Origin: a bacterium | Lineage (GTDB): Bacteria > Sysuimicrobiota > Sysuimicrobiia > Sysuimicrobiales > Segetimicrobiaceae | Direction: 5' to 3' | NCBI GenBank assembly: GCA_035295165.1 | Contig: DATGJN010000003.1 | Span: 1-54,083, forward strand | DNA length: 54,083 nucleotides | In this document: one piece after another, positions 50,928 to 54,083 of the stretch | Numbering within the stretch: the stretch's first letter is position 1 | Layout of the letters: each line of letters opens with the position of its first letter | Notes under the pieces: generated by a model | The model's database searches: none | Told to the model about the DNA's origin: nothing | Seen by the model: only the letters and a program-made list of their open reading frames with translations | Made by a program: the position numbers and the translations under genes

Positions 50928-53164
50928 TTGACGAACGCCCAGACGTAGATCAGGGTGTAGAGCACGATCCACACGGCGTCGACGAAATGCCAGTACAGCG
51001 AGACCACCTCGACGCCCACCGACGTCGGCCCCCGAAACTGGCCGAGCAGCGCCAGGACGAACAACGTCCCGAGGAGGACCAAGCCCAGGAACACGTGCAG
51101 CCCGTGAAACCCCGTCAGGGTGAAGAACGTCGCACCGAACAGGTCCCGGGCCACGGTGACGTTCTCGTGGAGCAGCCCCAGCCACTCTTGCCCCTGCCCA
51201 AACAGGAAGAGCGCCCCGAGCACGACCGTCGCGCCCAGCCAACCGATGAAGGCACTCCGCCGTCCCCGCCGCTGCTCGCGCATGCCCCACCAGAGCGTCA
51301 CGCTGCTCGCGATCAGGAACGCGGTGTTGAGCCCCGCGGCGGCGGGGTGGAGCACCTGCGCCGCGGTGGGGCCGGGCGACGGGTTGAGATGGTAGTACAC
51401 GTACGAAATGATCAGGATGAGAAAGAACGTCGCCTCCGACCCGATGAACAGCAGCATCCCGATCTGCGCCGGGGGCATCGCGGGTCCCCGCGTGCGCTGC
51501 GCCAGTTCCCGCCACCACGCCGGTCGGTGCGACTCCTCCGGGTGGGCCAGATCCCACAGCGGCCGGCGGCCCCACACCGGCGGCACAAGATCGAAGTTGT
51601 GCTCCGGCGGCGGCGACGAGGTCGCCCACTCGAGACTCCACGCGCCCCAGGGATTGTCGCCGGCCCGCTCGCCCCGGCGCACGCTCTGGAGCACGTTCCA
51701 GATGAACACCAGCACGGAGAGCGCGAGGATGTAGGACCCGATCGTGGAGATCAAGTTGAACACGCCCCAGTACGGCAGGTCGGGGTACGTATACACCCGA
51801 CGCGGCATCCCCATCAACCCGAGGACGTGCTGGATCATGAAGGTCACGTTGAACCCGATCAGCATCAGCCAGAAGTGCCACTTCCCCCACGTCTCGTCGA
51901 GCATCCGGCCGGTCATCTTGGGCACCCAGTAGTAGAACCCGGCGAACATCGCGAACGCCGTCCCGCCGAAGAGCACGTAGTGCATGTGGGCGACGACGTA
52001 GTACGTATCTTCCGCCTGCCAGTCCACGGGCACGGCGGTGAAGCTCACGCCAGTGATGCCCCCGATCGTGAACATCGCCAGAAACGCGAGGCAGAACAGC
52101 ATCGCCGTGGTCAGGCGCAGGGACCCCCGCCACAGCGTCGCGCACCAGTTTAGGATCTTGATGCCGGTCGGGATGGCGATGAGCATGCTCGCGACCGCAA
52201 AGAACACGTCGGTCGCGAACCCGAGCCCCACCGCGAACATGTGATGCGCCCACACCGCCAGGCTGAGGAACGCGATCGCCGCGGTCGACGCGGCCACGAA
52301 CTCGTACCCGTAGACCGGCTTGCCGCTGAAGACCGGGATGACCTCGGAGATGATGCCGAACGCCGGCAGCACCATGATGTACACTTCCGGATGCCCGAAC
52401 GCCCAGAAGTAGTGCTGCCACAACACCGCGGAGCCGCCGCCCTGCGGCGCGAAGACGTGGGCGTTGAGGATCCGGTCGATCAGCAACTCGCACAGCGACC
52501 CGTTCAACACCGGAAGCGCGAGGAGGATGAGCACCGAGTTGACCAGCACCATCCACGTGAACAGCGGCAGGCGCGTCAGGCTGAGGCCGGGCGCGCGGAG
52601 CGCCAGGATCGTCACCATCAAGTTGATCGACGCGGTGATCGTGCCGATCCCGGTGGCGAGCAGGCCGAGCGCCCAGTAGTCCACCCCGCTCGTCGAGCTG
52701 AACGGGCGCTCGCTGAGCGGCGCGTAGCTGAACCATCCCGCGTCCGGCGCGCCGCCGGCGAGATAGCTGTAGTACAGCAGCAGCCCCCCAAACACGAGGA
52801 ACCAGAAGCTCATCGCGTTCATCCGAGGAAACGCGATGTCGCGAGCGCCGACCTGGAGCGGCACGATGTACGTGGCGAACCCGATCAGCATCGGCATGAC
52901 GACGAGGAAGATCATCGTCGTGCCGTGCATGGTGAAGATCTCGTTGAACGCCTGCGGGCCGAGGAACGTGTTTTCCGGGCGAATCAGCTGGGTACGGATG
53001 AGGAGCGCCTGCACCCCGCCGGCCAGGAAGAAGATCAGCGTCGCGATCAAGTACATGATCCCGACCTGTTTGTGGTCGAGCGAGGCGATCCAGCTGAACC
53101 ACCCCGCGGCGGGCTCGTCGGCCGCCGGCGCGGCGACGTCGCGCGGGAGCGAGAGGTCGCTCAC
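50924..53164 (-). CDS. ctaDE: Cytochrome c oxidase subunits I and III, fused
   Basis: A 746-aa fusion: haem-copper oxidase subunit I (about residues 1-555) and subunit III (about 560-746). Subunit I has EIFTMHGTTMIF (low-spin haem His), the HPEVYIMVLPAFG active-site motif with the cross-linked Tyr, AHHMF (CuB histidines) and AHMHYVLFGG. Subunit III begins in the linker after the WGAWSLEWATSSPPPEHNF region and has LFIGSEATFFLILIISYVYYHL, TGFHGLHVFLG and SLYWHFVDAVWIVLYTLIYVW. Fused I+III proteins are known from Thermus and others. GTG 53164 overlaps the subunit II stop (GTGA). It reduces O2 to water and pumps protons. Confidence 0.93.
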   Translation of the reverse strand: MSDLSLPRDVAAPAADEPAAGWFSWIASLDHKQVGIMYLIATLIFFLAGGVQALLIRTQLIRPENTFLGPQAFNEIFTMHGTTMIFLVVMPMLIGFATYIVPLQVGARDIAFPRMNAMSFWFLVFGGLLLYYSYLAGGAPDAGWFSYAPLSERPFSSTSGVDYWALGLLATGIGTITASINLMVTILALRAPGLSLTRLPLFTWMVLVNSVLILLALPVLNGSLCELLIDRILNAHVFAPQGGGSAVLWQHYFWAFGHPEVYIMVLPAFGIISEVIPVFSGKPVYGYEFVAASTAAIAFLSLAVWAHHMFAVGLGFATDVFFAVASMLIAIPTGIKILNWCATLWRGSLRLTTAMLFCLAFLAMFTIGGITGVSFTAVPVDWQAEDTYYVVAHMHYVLFGGTAFAMFAGFYYWVPKMTGRMLDETWGKWHFWLMLIGFNVTFMIQHVLGLMGMPRRVYTYPDLPYWGVFNLISTIGSYILALSVLVFIWNVLQSVRRGERAGDNPWGAWSLEWATSSPPPEHNFDLVPPVWGRRPLWDLAHPEESHRPAWWRELAQRTRGPAMPPAQIGMLLFIGSEATFFLILIISYVYYHLNPSPGPTAAQVLHPAAAGLNTAFLIASSVTLWWGMREQRRGRRSAFIGWLGATVVLGALFLFGQGQEWLGLLHENVTVARDLFGATFFTLTGFHGLHVFLGLVLLGTLFVLALLGQFRGPTSVGVEVVSLYWHFVDAVWIVLYTLIYVWAFVK

Positions 53165-54078
53165 CGGCGCGTCTCCAGATAGGCGACGAGATCCCGGACC
53201 TGGTCGCCGGTCAGGTGAAAGTTCGGCATCAGCGTCCCGGGCTTGAGCGCGTTCGGATCGGCGATCCAGCGCGCCAGGGTCTCCGGCGTGTTCACGATCC
53301 GGCCGCCGGCGAGCGTCGCGCGCGTTGCCACGTGCACCAGCTCGGGGCCCACGGCGACCCCGGTGGCGTGGCAGCTGTCGCAGGTCAGCGCGCGGTACAG
53401 CGTCATCCCGGCGACCGCGTCGGGCGCGGTCGGGGCCGCCGCCGGCTGCTGCCGCGCGCGCAGCCACGCGTCAAACGCACCCGGCGCCTGCGCGATCACC
53501 GCGATCCGCATCCACGCGTGCTGAACGCCGCAGAACTCGACGCACGCGCCGAGATACGTCCCCGGCGCATTCGCCTCGAGCCAGATCGCGGCCGGGTATC
53601 CGGGGGTGAGATCCTCTTTGCGCGCGAGCTGCGGCACCCAGAAGTCGTGGATCACGTCCGCCGATATCAACCGCACCAGCAGCGGCCGTCCGGTGGGGAT
53701 GTGCACCTCGTTGGCGGTCACGACCCCGGATGCGGGATACCGGATCTCCCACCACCATTGGTGGCCGATCACGACCAGGTCGGGCGCATGCGCGCCCCGG
53801 GCGGGATCCGCCGTCCGCATCACGGCGATCGTGGGGATGAGGATGACAGCCAGCAGCAGCGCCGCCGCCCCGGTCCATACGATCTCCCACTTGGGCCGCC
53901 CCTCTTCCTGGGGCGCCTCCGAGCCGCCCGCGCGCGCGCGGAACCGGATCGCCGCGGTGAGCACGAGCCCCGCAACGATGACGAACACGCCCAAGCCGAG
54001 CCAGAGGACGAACAGGAAGAGGGACTTGATGGCCAGGGCTTGGGGCGATGCTGCGTTGAACGGCGAGCTCATCGGCAT
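53161..54078 (-). CDS. ctaC: Cytochrome c oxidase subunit II with fused cytochrome c
   Basis: A 305-aa subunit II. Two N-terminal helices (about 17-42 and 70-92) are followed by a CuA domain with GHQWWWEIRYPASGVVTANEVHIPTG and the CuA ligands CVEFCGVQHAWM, plus HDFWVPQL. The last 80 residues are a mono-haem cytochrome c with CDSCHATG and a Met ligand in TLMPNFHLTG, giving a caa3-type design that accepts electrons directly. The gene runs to the window edge: ATG 54078 is 6 bases from the end and ATG 54072 is possible, so the true start may be upstream. Its stop overlaps the I+III gene. Confidence 0.92.
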   Translation of the reverse strand: MPMSSPFNAASPQALAIKSLFLFVLWLGLGVFVIVAGLVLTAAIRFRARAGGSEAPQEEGRPKWEIVWTGAAALLLAVILIPTIAVMRTADPARGAHAPDLVVIGHQWWWEIRYPASGVVTANEVHIPTGRPLLVRLISADVIHDFWVPQLARKEDLTPGYPAAIWLEANAPGTYLGACVEFCGVQHAWMRIAVIAQAPGAFDAWLRARQQPAAAPTAPDAVAGMTLYRALTCDSCHATGVAVGPELVHVATRATLAGGRIVNTPETLARWIADPNALKPGTLMPNFHLTGDQVRDLVAYLETRR

Positions 54079-54083
54079 CGGGC

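Noticed and set aside
50073-53102. A 1009-codon open frame on the minus strand
   Set aside because: Most of it is an out-of-frame shadow of the fused oxidase I+III gene in GC-rich DNA. Only its last 284 codons (from 50927) are a real gene, ctaG.

Overview
This 54 kb window is GC-rich bacterial chromosome (roughly two-thirds G+C by eye). Genes are tightly packed and many adjacent ones overlap by ATGA or GTGA. No rRNA, tRNA or CRISPR array was recognised. Gene content fits an aerobic or facultative bacterium of the Terrabacteria kind (Chloroflexota, Armatimonadota, Sysuimicrobiota, Actinomycetota or similar): an rph-rdgB pair, AMIN-domain amidase, caa3-type oxidase with fused subunits I and III, and a group 3b-like NiFe hydrogenase. 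The phylum cannot be fixed from the sequence alone.

Layout. 0.4-4.8 kb (minus): amidase, ribonuclease PH, XTP/dITP pyrophosphatase, and two small membrane proteins that are tandem copies of one another at the N-terminus. 5-10.7 kb (minus): two paralogous family-5 solute-binding proteins plus two Opp/Dpp-type permeases, with no ATPase genes nearby; each binding-protein gene has the same 32-bp element about 90 bp upstream. 11-15 kb (plus): glucokinase, aldo/keto reductase, HemQ-like protein, DinB-like protein and a secreted WxxGxW-repeat protein. 15-21 kb: hydantoinase/oxoprolinase A and B subunits facing a secondary S9 peptidase.

21-28.6 kb looks like a stress and translation-quality neighbourhood: a zinc-ribbon protein, a release-factor-like (baeRF/VLRF1-type) protein, UspA, a phosphoribosyltransferase and RtcB RNA ligase on the plus strand. 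They converge on archease and are followed by a YbaK-type deacylase, a lipoyl-like secreted protein, a hydrolase and a second Usp. 28.6-34.9 kb: glycogen branching enzyme and alpha-glucan phosphorylase (minus), then deoxyribose-phosphate aldolase (plus).

35.5-37.9 kb is an AT-richer islet bounded by a perfect 26-bp direct repeat. One copy covers the 3' end of an EamA transporter gene, as in an att-site insertion. The islet holds a frameshifted phage terminase remnant, a family-2 glycosyltransferase and very small ORFs. No integrase is present.

37.8-45.9 kb (minus) is one long operon for a soluble group 3b-like NiFe hydrogenase. The order is a 4Fe-4S subunit, a stand-alone cyclic-nucleotide-binding-domain protein, an FAD/NAD(P) subunit, small and large subunits, maturation protease, HypC, a DUF6390-like protein, HypA, HypB and the EamA transporter. 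HypD, HypE and HypF are not in the window. 46.3-47.8 kb holds divergent Usp and CBS-BON genes. 47.9-54.1 kb (minus) is a terminal respiratory operon: cytochrome c oxidase subunit II with a fused cytochrome c, fused subunits I+III, CtaG, a subunit-IV-like protein, a Rieske protein and a cytochrome b fused to cytochrome c. Together the window suggests H2/NAD(P)H redox metabolism coupled to aerobic respiration, peptide uptake and glycogen storage.
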